Source: Salvator merianae | Taxonomy: Eukaryota > Chordata > Lepidosauria > Squamata > Teiidae | Assembly: GCA_003586115.2 (NCBI GenBank) | Contig: QVOM02000034.1 | Location: forward strand, 14,127,267 to 14,191,266 | Direction of reading: 5' to 3' | Length of the DNA: 64,000 nt | Part shown: positions 11,660 to 22,878 of the stretch, in pieces | How positions within the stretch are numbered: position 1 is the first letter of the stretch | How the letters are laid out: every line of letters begins with the position of its first letter | The notes under the pieces: model-generated | Told to the model about the DNA's origin: nothing | The model's input: the letters and a program-made list of their open reading frames with translations, nothing else | The model's database searches: none | Made by a program: the position numbers and the translations under genes

Positions 11660-12420
11660 AAAAAAGGCTTTTGGTGCTAAAGCTTTGCATATAGTCTGGA
11701 AAATAGGAAGAGAGATATAAACTGCATGATTGCTTGAAAGATAAATCCGGATATATACTTTCTCACAAGTAATTAGAGAGTTTAGTTTGTTGTCATATGC
11801 GTTATTTAGAAGATAATGACAATTTAAAGAAAGATGGCAGCTTCTGTCATCACAGCTTCCCTCCAGGGCTTCTTTGGGATAGGGAGGAAACAGGGATTGC
11901 AGTTTTAACAGGATGACATTGAAGTTTGAAAAAGGTCACATCTCAATATTTTTAAACATACATACAGAGAGAGGTCTCTATAGACAGAGTGATGTCTGAC
12001 ATTTGAGAATACACGTCTTTTTTTTCCATTGTCCAAATTAACATTGTCTGTGTTTGGTGCAGGTAAGGATACTGCAGATAAGATCTTTGCAAATAAGATA
12101 GTCTGTCTTAGTGTACCCCAAAATGGTCAGGTCTGCTATTAATAGCATTTCCTTTCATTATGTAATCACTTTTAATTTTCTGCTCTGCTGATTGCTGGAA
12201 TGATGGAATTTATAAGCTATTATGAAATATCTTTTCATTATAGTGCCATCATGGATAGTGTGTGATTCAGTTTCAATTTCCATTTGCACAAATCATTAAA
12301 GACCATATTCAGAATTTTACATTAAATATTAACTTTGTCTACTAAGGAGGGTATGTAAGGTAAGTAAGAGAGGTTATATCCTACTCATTTTGGCTTTCAT
12401 TTGCAGTTCTCAGAATCCAA
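11660..12420. other. Possible conserved non-coding block
   Basis: This AT-rich stretch shows no terminal repeats, LINE motifs or resemblance to other blocks in the window. It is dense in homeobox-like TAAT words (AAGTAATTAGAG, TATGTAATCACTTTTAAT) and retains a few CpG sites. That texture is what many vertebrate conserved non-coding elements show, but nothing here proves conservation. It may equally be plain unique sequence. Confidence 0.2.
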
Positions 12421-12532
12421 GGTTGTTGGCCACAAGTTCAGTATTTGTAGCAGACATGTGGTCAGGAAGACCTATATTGGTTGTCTTGAATTGAGATAAT
12501 GAGACCCCATTGGTCCCTTTAACTCTTTCTAA

Positions 12533-12718
12533 GGTCTTTGTTGCACTGGGCCTTATTCTAGATTATATCCAGGAATATGGGCCTTCATCTGCTTGTAGGT
12601 GTAGACTATGACAGGTCTTGCCTGGGGCCTGGTGTACTACTGTGGATCCACTACTATGTGGATGGCAGACTTCTATTCTGGGATATAATCCAAAATAAGA
12701 TGCAGCACAGACAGGGCC
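12533..12718. mobile_element. PIF/Harbinger-type MITE with TAA duplication
   Basis: A 186-bp element with inverted ends: GGTCTTTGTTGCACTGGGCC on the left and, on the other strand, GGCCCTGTCTGTGCTGCATC on the right, both continuing to GATTATATCC; 27 of 38 bases match. It is bracketed by TAA at 12530-12532 and 12719-12721. A 3-bp TWA duplication and a GGCC start fit PIF/Harbinger. It resembles the 78-bp copy at 53031-53108 and the left part of 38576-38650. Confidence 0.65.
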
Positions 12719-13179
12719 TAAACTACTACACCAAGCATTCAAGCTAGGCAGGACATGGAAGTGGGGCTGCTCCTTCCAACTTCCATGTCCCCCCCACTTA
12801 CAACCATTGGTTCTTAGTGGGCTTTGAGGACTGCTAGAGCCTGTGGTTTATGGTGTTCACATAACACTGACCACTACCTGCTGCTACACTAGGAGCCAGA
12901 AACTCATAAATGTTTCAAATAAACTCTCTTTCATGAGGTCATGAGTCTTACTGCAATGTATAGACCTGCTCTGAAAGATAAACGGGTCAATTTTCATTTT
13001 CAAAATTTGTCCCTGTGTGTAGGCACAGTGTGGAGGGGAAGGACAGAATCTTGGGCATTTTGGCAAAGCCCTCCTGTCCATCCCCTGAAAACTACTGGTT
13101 CCATACAGCCCCCGTTAGGGCTTCTTGATTCAGGCTCAAAAGTGTCTTAAAGATGGTAGTGTTTCCATCCCATTTCTAA

Positions 13180-13310
13180 TCTACTTTTTCTAACCTAGAT
13201 TGTTTTTGAGAGGAGAGAGGGAAAGGCTGCTGTATGAATTATCCTTTCTGCAAACCATCTCTAAGTCATCTATAAACTGCCTTGGAGTTTTTTGTTTTTT
13301 TTTTAAATGC
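13180..13310 (+). mobile_element. MITE family C fragment
   Basis: GAGAGGAGAGAGGGAAAGGC, ATGAATTATCC and CTGCAAACCATCTCTAAG match the core of other copies (19190-19260, 26290-26390, 50190-50270). The ends are missing or decayed. Confidence 0.5.
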
Positions 13311-13799
13311 ATTGAAATTAATTAATTTCTAAATTGCTCTTCATCTAGAGTGGCAAATGTTCTCCATGTTTAGTGGTCTTGAGAAAGATTTCATTTACAA
13401 ATAAACACATTAAAAACATAAAACTAAATATATCAACACTGGAGAAAATAATTATTCAGGGATTTAATATCTGTGTAGTAGAAATAACTTCATTAAGAGC
13501 AGACAAAATGACATTCTCTATATCAGCAGCCTTTCATAGCAAAATGAAGCAACACTAGAAGTTAAATGATCAATTCTACCATCATGACTAGTTGTGACTG
13601 GACATTGCTGGTTTTTTCCTCAGCTACCTAATTTAGCTCATAAAATTGAATAATAGGAAAAGTCCACAGTTTTGTTTTGTTTTTCTTAGCAGGAGATACA
13701 TTTTGGAAATTTCCACCAATGCTTTTAAAAGACGAAAATACAAAACAAATATTGCCTAGAGAAATAAAATAATACTTTATAAATAATAATGTACACGAA

Positions 13800-14973
13800 A
13801 TATCTTTATGTACAAAAATGGGATGCTATGAAGGCAGTGTTCAGGGGAAGCTGCATTTTTAGTCATCATGGCAAAAAAACCACAAGATTTTAAACAAAAA
13901 GAAGAACTAATAAAACAGTTCAAAGAAAGAGAAAGAAAACAGAAAAAAAACTCCATCAAAAGTAAGCTCAAAACAGGTTCAGCAAACAAAAAAGAAAATT
14001 GAAGTACTAGAAGCAAATAAATATACTAAAGCCTTAATTTACATCAAACAAAATATAGATTAGATCTAATAGAAATTTAAAGATGTTTGCATCAAAATTA
14101 AAAAAGAAGAAAGCAGAAATAATGTATTTTAAAGATGCGGAAAGGAGAGAAAAAATACTATGATGAAAAAGCACAATTAATATATTACAATAATTTTAAA
14201 TAAAAATATATACAGCTCAACCAGAACAAAAAGATAACATTAAAAGGTACTTACCAAATTCAACATTAAATATATTATCTGAGTATCAAAAACAAAAACA
14301 AAAAAAATGACTGCCTCAATGACAGAATCAGAAATTGATAGACAAATCAGTAAACAGAAGTGCAGTGAAGCACCTGAATTGGACAGCTTTAACTTCATGT
14401 TTATAAAGATTAAAAATGAGAATTAATCTCTGAATTAATAAAGTTATATAATGAAATATTGAAAGGGCAATATAGAAAGAATCAATTACTTTATCAATTC
14501 TTGAACCAAATAAAAAAATCATATTATGTAAATTCATATCAACCAATTGCATTGGCCAATCAAGATTACAAAATATTTACCAGTATGATAGCAGAAAGCT
14601 ATCTGATGCTTTTTCTTTGAATTTTGAAGCCAAAGGCCTTTGACACCATACAACATCAATTCTTATTCTCTGTACTAGAACGTAGGAACTTTGGACAAAG
14701 TATGGTAATAAAAAAAAAAAAAAATCAAAATAATTCAGCCCATCTGTGTGTGAATGGAAGTTTCTCAAAACAAATAGCTATTGATAAATGTACAAAACAA
14801 GGGTCCCACTATCACTAGTATTATGTAACATGGTTATAGAAGTTATGGCATTTATTATTAGAGCAGAAGTAGATATAAAACCTTATAATGCTGTCACCAT
14901 AAAGATAAACTTGTATATGGATGATACAATCATTCTAACAAGCACTTCACTAGCAGCAGTTAAAAAAAAAAAT
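13800..14973 (+). mobile_element. L1-type LINE ORF2 fragment, 5' part (linker and RT)
   Basis: Plus strand. The start reads DAMKAVFRG, matching the L1 ORF2 linker block between endonuclease and reverse transcriptase. RT motifs follow in broken frames: KAFDTIQHQF (about 14633-14660), then a QGS...LSLVLCNMVIEVMAF block and YMDDTIILTS with the catalytic YMDD at 14914-14925. A poly-A run (14709-14723) coincides with the frame change. Many stops and frameshifts make it inactive. The strand is strongly A-rich, as expected of L1. It is interrupted after 14973 by a 575-bp MITE and resumes at 15549. The upstream endonuclease domain and ORF1 were not seen. Confidence 0.85.
14914..14925 (+). other. Reverse transcriptase active-site codons (YMDD) in decayed L1
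   Basis: TATATGGATGAT encodes Y-M-D-D, the catalytic metal-binding motif of reverse transcriptase; most L1 copies have F/YADD here, so the Met is a variation. Confidence 0.8.
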
Positions 14974-15548
14974 GGCCGTTTTCACACTTAGCAAGAAGAA
15001 TGTTCTTGTTCTCTCACTAGTCAAGAGTGTCTGCACTCGCTAATGGCCCCAGCAGTCCTGAGTTGCACCAAGGTGCACCTGATTCTCACCTGAAGCTGGG
15101 GAAGGCTGGACAAATAAATTGCTATCCTGATTCCAACCTGTGTGATCAAGCGCAGATGGGGGGAGGTGCATTCACACTGCTTCCTGGCTCAAAATGACAG
15201 TTGGGAGGGGCTGGAGGGGCCGCGCAGGCACTGTCTGCCAGTTCGCAACCCGGTTTGCCCTTTCGGCATCCTGGCTGCCATTTCAAAGACAGCTCCGGAA
15301 GGAGCTGCTCTAACTTCAAAGTAGTAACTCTATGTTTCGGATTACTAGCTCTATGTTCACGTTTGTGCCTCTATGATTCATGACCTCACTTTCTGCCTAG
15401 TGGATTCCCATTTGCACTGCTCCCTCCGTTGGTCAGCTTGGAGTCGTTTCCATTGCTGCCAAGTGCGCATAGCACTCAATGGACTCCATCTTCACCAGCC
15501 TGAAGCCTGCTAATTAAACCTTTCTGCTATGGTAAGTGTGAAAACTCC
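14974..15548. mobile_element. 575-bp GC-rich MITE (family A), nested in L1
   Basis: Inverted ends GGCCGTTTTCACACTTAG and, on the other strand, GGAGTTTTCACACTTAC bound 575 bp of GC-rich DNA inside an A-rich L1. The copy at 54553-55127 has the same length and the same internal blocks: ATTCC(A/G)ACCTGTG(T/C)GAT, AGCTCCGGAAGGAGCT versus GGCTCCGTAAGGAGCC, and TTGGTCAGCTTGGAGTC versus TGATCAGCTTGGGGTC. Flanking bases (A-run left, TATTGTCT right) do not give a clear duplication. L1 coding sequence continues on both sides, so the MITE came later. Confidence 0.75.
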
Positions 15549-17090
15549 TATTGTCTCATAGTTAAATAATTTTGGATACACTCTTGTCTTTCTATTAACA
15601 TGATAAAGTTTGAAATAATGTTTAAAAATGTTAAACCAAGGGAGCAATTAGAATGTCAAAAATACTGTGGCATCAGAATTCAAAGGAAAAACATCAAATA
15701 TCTTGGTATCTACTTAATGCAAAATCAGAACAAACTTATATCATTGAATTACCATTCTTTGATAATGTGGAGAGAAAAGGAAATTAAATATTGGAATATA
15801 AAATACATTTCAGTCCTGGATTGAATAGCAGCCATTAGAATTAAAATAGTCCCCGAAATACTTTATTTATTTCAGTAGCTCCTGATTCCGCCCAACCAAC
15901 AAATGTTTAAACATACAAAAATAATTAAATTTGTGTTCAGGTTTACAATTAGAATTAGGAAAGATTATTATTTGAGATCAATTATGAAAGGGGAATGGGG
16001 ACTATGAAATATTTATAATAACTTAAGCAATACAGGCTTATAAGCAAGATCCCTCCTAAGTGGACACAAATCTAATCAAAAGTATACCCTAAAATAAAAT
16101 AAATTCCACTGAGAAATCATTTAACAAATAGCAATATAAAACAAGGCAAAAACAAGGAACTGTAATAATAGGAACTATATTAAAGACATAGAAAAAAGAC
16201 AACATAGAATTCCTATATTGTCACCAGTACTATAGTTAAAAAGGTATGTAGAAGAGCAAAATCACCTGGCAGCTTTTTGCAAATTACTGGAAGATCAAGA
16301 TCATGGTATGATCAAAATTATAGATTTCTTTGATCCAAAATCAAAACAATTGAATCAAGATAAGCTAGATCTTCTTAGTCAGAATAATGTTTTCCTTTAA
16401 CATTAAGAGCACTGCAAATTGTACAATCAATAGGTGACCATTGACTACATATGAACAGATATATAATAAATTTGAACACAGTGCTTAAAGGCTAGTTTCA
16501 AAATTATATAGATTATTTTGGGATCAAGACATGCAACAAAATCAATTGAGAAAAAAATTGTAGGAGTATAAAATAGGGCATGGAAAACAGACGTGCTCTG
16601 GGAATCGCAAATAAAAAGACCTACTTGTTGAACTACAAATACCAAAACTAAAGAAATAAGATTGAAAACACTGTACGGATGATTTCTAACACCAATTAAA
16701 ATAGCAAATATAAAAATGAAACAACAAAAGGTCAGAGAAACTGACAAATGAAGGGTATATTCTTTCACATGTGTTGAGAGTACACCCAGGTAAATAAATT
16801 CTGGATAGAAATTAAAAATGAAATATAAATTAATTTGTATATAAAAATAGGAATAAATTCAGAACTGACCTTGTTAGGAGTGTTTGTGGGAAAGAATCAC
16901 AACATTAAGAATAAAGAATTAATTCAATTTGTATGTTATTCAGCTCAACTAATTATAGCACAGAAATGGAAGAATGCTATCAATTTAATTTTAGAGAAGT
17001 GATATAGTAAATTATCAGAAATAGAAGTGGATGATTATGCAATATATAATAAATTGAAGGAATGCTGTATATTGAACTTATTGCCACCAT
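15549..17090 (+). mobile_element. L1-type LINE ORF2 fragment, 3' part
   Basis: Continuation of the L1 at 13800. Frames with stops still read L1 C-terminal blocks: NIKYLGIYLM (about 15693-15722), KIVPEILYLFQ (about 15845-15877) and, near the end, IIAQKWKNAI (about 16954-16983). The A-rich strand bias persists to about 17080. No poly-A tail or 3' untranslated region is obvious after that. Inactive. Confidence 0.8.
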
Positions 17091-17498
17091 CAGAACCTTG
17101 TTACCTGGAGTAGATGCTGCCAAGAGACCATGTGTCTAGTTCAGACTCCCATTCCAGGAAATATGCATTCACAGGATTGCTGACCCTAGATCTTCAACTC
17201 TGTTTTCCTGTTAAAAAGGTGTTGTTGTTGTTTTTACCACAGCCTAATCCTGTCAGCCAGGTGCAAAAGGGTGACACTTGAGCTATAAAGGATTCACTCT
17301 GCATTCTGTGAGCTGAAATTAGGACTTTGAGTAGCCTTTGACCATCTCAAAGTCCACCACATCACTGCAAGAGCTGAAGCCTGGGTCCACTACTTTCAAG
17401 AGCTGAAATCGTAGCTTTCCTTGCAAGAAGCTGAACTTTGCTGTCTGCTTGGGTTCCAGATGACTGCTGGATTACTGAAGCCAGCCTATCCCTGACTA

Positions 17499-17820
17499 GG
17501 GTGTTTTTGCATTCACTACCATAGAACAGAATAATTATTCTGTTTTATGGTAGTAGCCATGCAATGCGGACACCATCCACACTGCGTGGCCCTGAAGCAG
17601 TCTACTGGCATTCACATGCAAATGCTGATAACCTTGCCTGATGCTTACCATACACACTACCGGGAGCTCAGCTTCTGGTAAAGGTGTGGAGCACAAATTT
17701 GCTAGGAGCAATCGGGAGCAGTGTTCTGCTGCTCCTGGCCACACAGGCTTCTACCAAGTGCAGATGCACTTTGTGAGCAAACGTCTTTGATACCTGCTAG
17801 CAACAGGTATGAACAGGTCC
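17499..17820 (+). mobile_element. MITE family B copy with 40-bp palindrome
   Basis: Right end reads GGACCTGTTCATACC on the other strand, and the left GGGTGTTTTTGCATTCAC, so the ends are related inverted repeats. A near-perfect 40-bp palindrome occupies 17515-17554. The interior shares GGGAGCAGT(G)TTCTGCTGCTCC with the copy at 8440-8916 (GGGAGCAGTCCTGCTGCTCC). No target duplication identified. Confidence 0.6.
17515..17554. repeat. 40-bp palindrome (one mismatch)
   Basis: ACTACCATAGAACAGAATAA is followed directly by TTATTCTGTTTTATGGTAGT, its reverse complement except for one G/T pair. It forms a loop-less cruciform-capable structure at the left subterminus of the MITE at 17499-17820. Confidence 0.9.
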
Positions 17821-18419
17821 TAGGAAGAGCTATAGTGGTGAATCAGCCAGAGTTGGAAGAAGCACTCTGAACTGTCAGTGGCAAAGATTAATCCAAATTA
17901 CCCTATTAAGAAGAGGAAGCATTCTTACTTCCCAGTCTCAAGAACCTGTAGCCCAGGTTCATCTAGTTCTGATTTAATTTAATTGTATTGGTTCACATAC
18001 AGTCATTCCCTCCTTCAAGCATTATGTACCACTGAAGTTCAGACTGGGCTGCTAGGGAATAAGGTTTAGGAACACAATTACTAAAAATGGCTTTAAAATG
18101 TAGGAAGGACATTTGCTAGATTAGCTACTATACTAGATACCTTAAGAGCATAAAAAAATCCCTTATGGGAATGGTTACTTGAAGCATCCCCAGGTGCATT
18201 TGGAAACATTTATTTTTCACCTCTGAATCAAGAGGGCAATTAGACAACTTTGCATAGAGGAATATGACATTATAAAGCTTAACTTGGTAGAGGCCACTAC
18301 AATCTTAGAGTGAGAGTCTGGTTGACTGCAGTAGCCTGGCATATGTACAGGCCTAAATGGTCCTGGTTGCCCTGCTAGGGAGGGACAGAGGGAGGGAGGG
18401 TTAAATATTTTTAAATGTT

Positions 18420-18500
18420 TTAAATATATTTTACATTGTTATTGTTCTGACCCACCCTGGAACATTTTGGTGAAGGGCGGGATATAAATTCTTAAAAAAA
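18420..18500 (+). mobile_element. L2-like LINE 3' end
   Basis: CTGACCCACCCTGGAACATT, GGTGAAGGGCGGGATATAAA and an A-run form the 3' end of an L2-like LINE. The same end, on the opposite strand, occurs at 50655-50745. Confidence 0.6.
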
Positions 18501-19079
18501 AGTAGAATCATATTCTTCCAATCCATTAAGTTACTACAGCTGGCAGAAAAATGAAGAAGGTTTAGGCAGACGTGGGGAGAGGAACTGTGAATAAATATTT
18601 TATGAAGACTACTTGACTGCTACTGCACACTGCAGTGCGGATTCAGGGTTTTTCACCTTGCTTTTGCTGACACATTCAATGCTGACAAGGTAGGTGTCTG
18701 CTCAGCACAGAGGGAATCGTTTATATTACGCATAGCAGAAGGAGGGAGAGAAAGCAGAGCAGTGGGTGGAGAGACTGACATTGGAACCAGACAGGGTGAG
18801 AGAAGAAATGTAAAACTCTGATTAAAAGGTAATTAGGGGAAGCATTGTACAACACTGATCTTTAAAGTGGGGTTTGAACAAGTCAGACTTCATTAGCTCT
18901 ATTTGTACTACAAGTAGAATTTTGATGCCCCTTTTTTTCTTTTCTTTTTTCCAAAACCCTTTGTGTGAATAAAAGGTGATATTAATAAATTGAAATTAAA
19001 AAAAGCACACACCAAACTTTAGACCTTAGAAAAAGGAGGAGGAGAATGTGGATCTCTGAGGAGAATACAAATGAACAAA

Positions 19080-19702
19080 GGCTGTGTTCACACATAGCAA
19101 AAGAGCATCTCAAAAGCATTATAAAAATAGGAATGTGTGGCCCCTGTGTCCTCATCCCAACTCTAATAACACATTTTCTAGCATGGAATATTCATGAGAG
19201 GGGGGAGGGGCAGACTGGCAGGTGAACAATCCCACCTGCAAACAGCCTCTAAGCCATCTCTGGGTATGATCTTAGATACAAAAATGGGTGCCTCTGAGGT
19301 ACGTTTGTGGTTCATGGGACAGATAAAAAATATAAAAGAAACATTCTGTCCCCATCTGTTTCTGTATCCTTTCTTCAGAAGTGGAAATATCACTCTCAGG
19401 GCAAGAAGGAGTTAAGAGTTGGATGGAGTGGGAGGGTACAAAGGCTCCTAGCCAATCCCAGCCTGGTCTCACTGCTGACCAATCAGGTCTACAGAAAATC
19501 AGCTGGTGGCAACCTATGGGAAGTGAGGAAGAAAGGTGACAATAAGGAAGGCTAAGTTGCTTGTTTTTTACTGTGTGCCAAAGGTTTTTGTCCCTTTGTC
19601 AACAGGTGGGTAATCCCAGGAAAGGAATACTCCCTAAACCCACTGTGTGATCACACCCTCTAAGCCGCTCCAGAGATGCTTTTTTGTTTTTAACTGCATG
19701 CG
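19080..19702. mobile_element. MITE family C, long copy
   Basis: Left end AAGGCTGTGTTCACACATAG and right end, on the other strand, GGCTGCTTTCGCATGCAG are related, and both continue to AAGCATCTC or GAGCATCTC. The core (GAGAGGGGGGAGGGGCAGAC, CCCACCTGCAAACAGCCTCT) matches 50190-50270, 26290-26390 and 13180-13310. At about 620 bp it is longer than the 224-bp copy at 50080-50303, so part of 19270-19640 may be a later insertion or ancestral interior lost elsewhere. Confidence 0.55.
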
Positions 19703-20009
19703 AAAGCAGCCAAAATGATGAAAACTTAGGACACTTAAGTCAGGGATTACTGGCTGATGGGAAAGGGTAACTGAGTTCTGGGCTATAGCCTTGTACTTCT
19801 AAAATGACTTATAAAAAGATACTTAATATCTCTATGCCAGGATATTCACAGGCAAACAAAGTCACTGTGGAGCGCACCTTTCAATATATATATTGGTGGG
19901 TAATTTTAAGGGGGGGGGCAAGATAATTTCAGTTGAGAATATGATGGCAGGCACACATCTGTTTGCTAATTTAAAGTTGCACTTTCATCCATCTCAGTCT
20001 TGTTTTAGA

Positions 20010-20470
20010 TTAATGTACACTGAAGCAGAGCAGGACACAGAGTGCCTCCAGATGGCAAGAGGAAATTGCCACCTTTTTTAGATCCTGGGAAAATACTGAC
20101 CTCTTACCTTGTCTGCCAGCTGTTCACATAAGCATTGCTCTTACAGAATACAAGTATGTATGCATGTCCCCATCCCCTTCCCTTTTTCCCCCCCTATGCT
20201 TGCTAACATCTGGATATTTTGCAAGAGAAAGGAGTATGCAAACAGCCAACAGACAAATGTAAGCAAGTGAGACTACAAGAAATTTGATATTGTTGCTGGA
20301 TTTCTTGTAATATCATTATTTCAGGATATTGGCTTCATATCCCAGAACTATACTGGCACTGCCATGGATATGTGTGGCGATCCCAATATTGCTCCAGGAG
20401 AATTGGATTGTTTACCTACATCTAGAGGCACCCACAGTTTAAGTCCAGTAGCCCAATAGGGCAAGATCAT
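20010..20470 (+). mobile_element. Dispersed repeat family D copy
   Basis: Aligns in order with 25440-25900: GCCTCCAGAT(G/A)GCAAGAG, a TTTTTCCCCCCCT run followed by TGCTTGCTA-like words, a hairpin (AAGAAATTTGATATTGTTGC...TTTCTTG), and TGTGTGGC(G/A)ATC followed by ATATTG or ATATAG. It is probably a non-autonomous DNA element; the termini were not resolved. Confidence 0.55.
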
Positions 20471-20686
20471 TTGGGTAAGGCCTTGATCTCCTCAGAAAGT
20501 ATTTTGATCCACTGCAGGTTGTTTTGTAAGCTGCCCAGAGAACTTTAGTTATTTGAAGTCTGTGTAAATATAGTAAATAGATAAATACTAAAAGACTTCC
20601 CACTCCCCCACCTTATGGAAGATTGTTGTGAGTCACCACTGAAAAAAGAAACATCCCAAAAGTACAGTGTATAGAGCACACAAAAG

Positions 20687-20871
20687 GTCTAAAGCAGGAG
20701 TGTCAAACTCAAGAACGTCCAGGGGCCGTAGGGCGGGGCCACCCCAGCGTTGGGGTGGGGCCACGCGAGCGCAAGGGGCGGGGCCGTGCCAGCACGAGGG
20801 GTGGGGCCAGCTACGGCTCTGCGGTCCGGATCTGGCCCACGGGCCGTATGTTTGACACCCCTGATCTAAAG
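20687..20871. mobile_element. 169-bp GC-rich hAT-type MITE with 8-bp duplication
   Basis: The element proper is 20695-20863. It begins CAGGAGTGTCAAACTC and ends GTTTGACACCCCTG, near-perfect inverted repeats. The flanks GTCTAAAG (20687-20694) and ATCTAAAG (20864-20871) match at 7 of 8 bases. The CAGGGGTGTCAAACTC terminus with GGGCCG-rich interior is a known vertebrate hAT-type short element. It is very rich in G+C and CpG in an AT-rich region, so it is fairly young. Both strands give open frames only because stops are rare in GC-rich sequence. Confidence 0.88.
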
Positions 20872-21079
20872 TATCAGAGTAAATCCTAGCATCTAATCTT
20901 ACAAAAAAAATACTAGAAAAGGAGAAAAAGGGTTTTTCCCCCCCACAAAGGCCATTATTCCAGCCCATGGAATGTGCCAGGACTCTGCTTTCCACAAGTT
21001 GGCATAGAATAGCAGAAGCCTCACCCCCCCACCCACCCCCATTAGAGTGGTCTGTTGAAATCAGACTAGGCCATGGAAT

Positions 21080-21180
21080 GGAATATAATACCAAATTGGC
21101 ACCATATCCTACTTCACCTGTGGACCTGTTAAAGTAGTCCGCCAGTGGACTAGTGATGGTATACCAGTCCACAAAGTGCA
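21080..21180 (+). repeat. Dispersed repeat, family E copy
   Basis: CCAAATTGGCACCATATCCT, CCTGTTAAAG and CCAGTGGACTAGTGATGGTA match 56105-56195 in order. The core GTTAAAG corresponds to the hairpin-like TTTAAAG of other copies. Confidence 0.55.
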
Positions 21181-21309
21181 TAGAAACAATATTCCCTTTG
21201 ACTCAATATATCAGGCCTGGCCTGGTATCAGAAATGTGCAACTGCTAAGTGAACAGCCAAAAATGTCTCAGCTGGGGATCTCAAGGCCCTGGCCAGTAGG
21301 AGACTGAGG

Positions 21310-21560
21310 GTGCCTTCAGATGAAGATTGGGAATGCCAGATGTAATTGTGGCATTCCCAGTACTGTCCCGCCAGTTATACCACTATTGTGGGAAATCCAG
21401 CAATCATGTCAGGTTTTCTTTTATGTTTACTTATGTCTCTCCAGGTCCATTTCATTATTATCTCACCTGGAACCAGAAGCCAGCCAAGTGCTTGAAAAAT
21501 AATAAAAAGGCATGAGCAGGCATTTGGCTGGCTTCCGGGTGGTTCCTTGCATGATAATAA
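21310..21560. repeat. Unassigned repeat-like block with inverted words
   Basis: GGGAATGCCAGATGTAATTG followed by TGGCATTCCC makes a local inverted repeat (21329-21358), and GGCTTC...GAAGCC words recur further on (21476-21535). It may be a short DNA element, possibly related to family D, but the ends are not defined. Confidence 0.3.
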
Positions 21561-22870
21561 TGATATGGGCTGTCAGACATGGAAGGTAAGGTGAGGCTGC
21601 TTCTCATGTTTGGAGGACAGCAAGAAGCAATTGTGGCATCTCTTTCAGATCTTACATTGCCTCTTTCTGTTTGGAAGCAGACTGAGTTTACAATCTTCTC
21701 TCTTCCAGGCAGTTGCTCAACCTCTGAACAGCCACTATCATTAAAAGCAACCAAACCAAAAGAGAAAGAGAGACACTGTTAACTGTCCATTCCATGTAGA
21801 TCTGGGGAAGTCTCCATCTGCACTAAGAACTAAGAGGTCCAGTCTATGAGCCTCGGGTCAGGACTTTCAGCAAAGACTTTGTCTTGGGTCTTTCTGCACT
21901 TACCTTTCTGCACTTACCATGGACTGGTCTATGAGCTTCCCTTCTGAATCATAGACTGGTACAAGGGAGACCTTGTCCACCACTGGTATGCTCCATCTGC
22001 ATAGGATGGAGTGTAATCCAAATCAAGGGATCCTTGATCTGTATTGATGATAGATCTGATTAAATAGGTCTACCAGGGGACCCTGATCTAGAACAAGGAA
22101 GCATGCAGAAGGTATATCTCCATTTTCTGAACTACTGGGGAACCCACTTCAGCAGCATACAAAACACACCACCAAAATGGGTCCCCTTGGGGTTAAGAGT
22201 CTAGGAACATTTGGTTCTAACCCTTTGGAGACCTTGGAGGTTGGGATTGAACTTGTGCAAGCTTCAGGGCCAGTGCAGAGCTGGACTGAATCAGCACTGC
22301 CATGCAGGTGGCATTGTTCCAGGCCACTGCATGCTGTGATCTGGACCAGTGGTCTAGCTGGTCCAGGACCTACTGATCCAGATCACTGCCTTTGAGTGCA
22401 AAAAGGTTCTAGGATTCACAGAAATACCTATAAAGTATCTGGAGTCAAGGAAAAGAAAACTCAGGTGAGTAAATGAAGTCATCCCAACTGTTTCCACAAA
22501 GACACTAAACAGATTATTACTTTCTATTCTTTTTCCTTTGGGAACGGATAAGTGAAAATGGGATGGATGCATTTTCCCATGGTTTGCACTAGTCCAAATT
22601 ATGTGGGGTTCACAGAAACATAGGCTGCATCCACTTGGAGTGAAAAAAGTGGCTCAAAAGCATTCTGTCTCTAATTCTAGTACCTCTAATTCAAATTAAA
22701 GACTAAAATATGCACTTTCAAAGTGCATTTTCTCGTCTTTAGTGTAGTTTAGAAGTGGGATAGGAACACTAGTGATCATATGCTAACAGTTCTAAGCCAT
22801 TTTAGAGCTGTCATACTTTGTATACTTGTGCATCCATTATTTGTAATGACAGATCTCTAACCCAAACTAA

Positions 22871-22878
22871 GATTGTGG
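22871..22878 (+). repeat. Target-site duplication, left copy (GATTGTGG)
   Basis: Exact 8-base match to 23963-23970, bracketing the hAT-type element between. Confidence 0.92.

Noticed and set aside
20633..21181. 182-codon minus frame
   Set aside because: It runs through the GC-rich 169-bp MITE and a family E repeat; stops are rare there because of composition.
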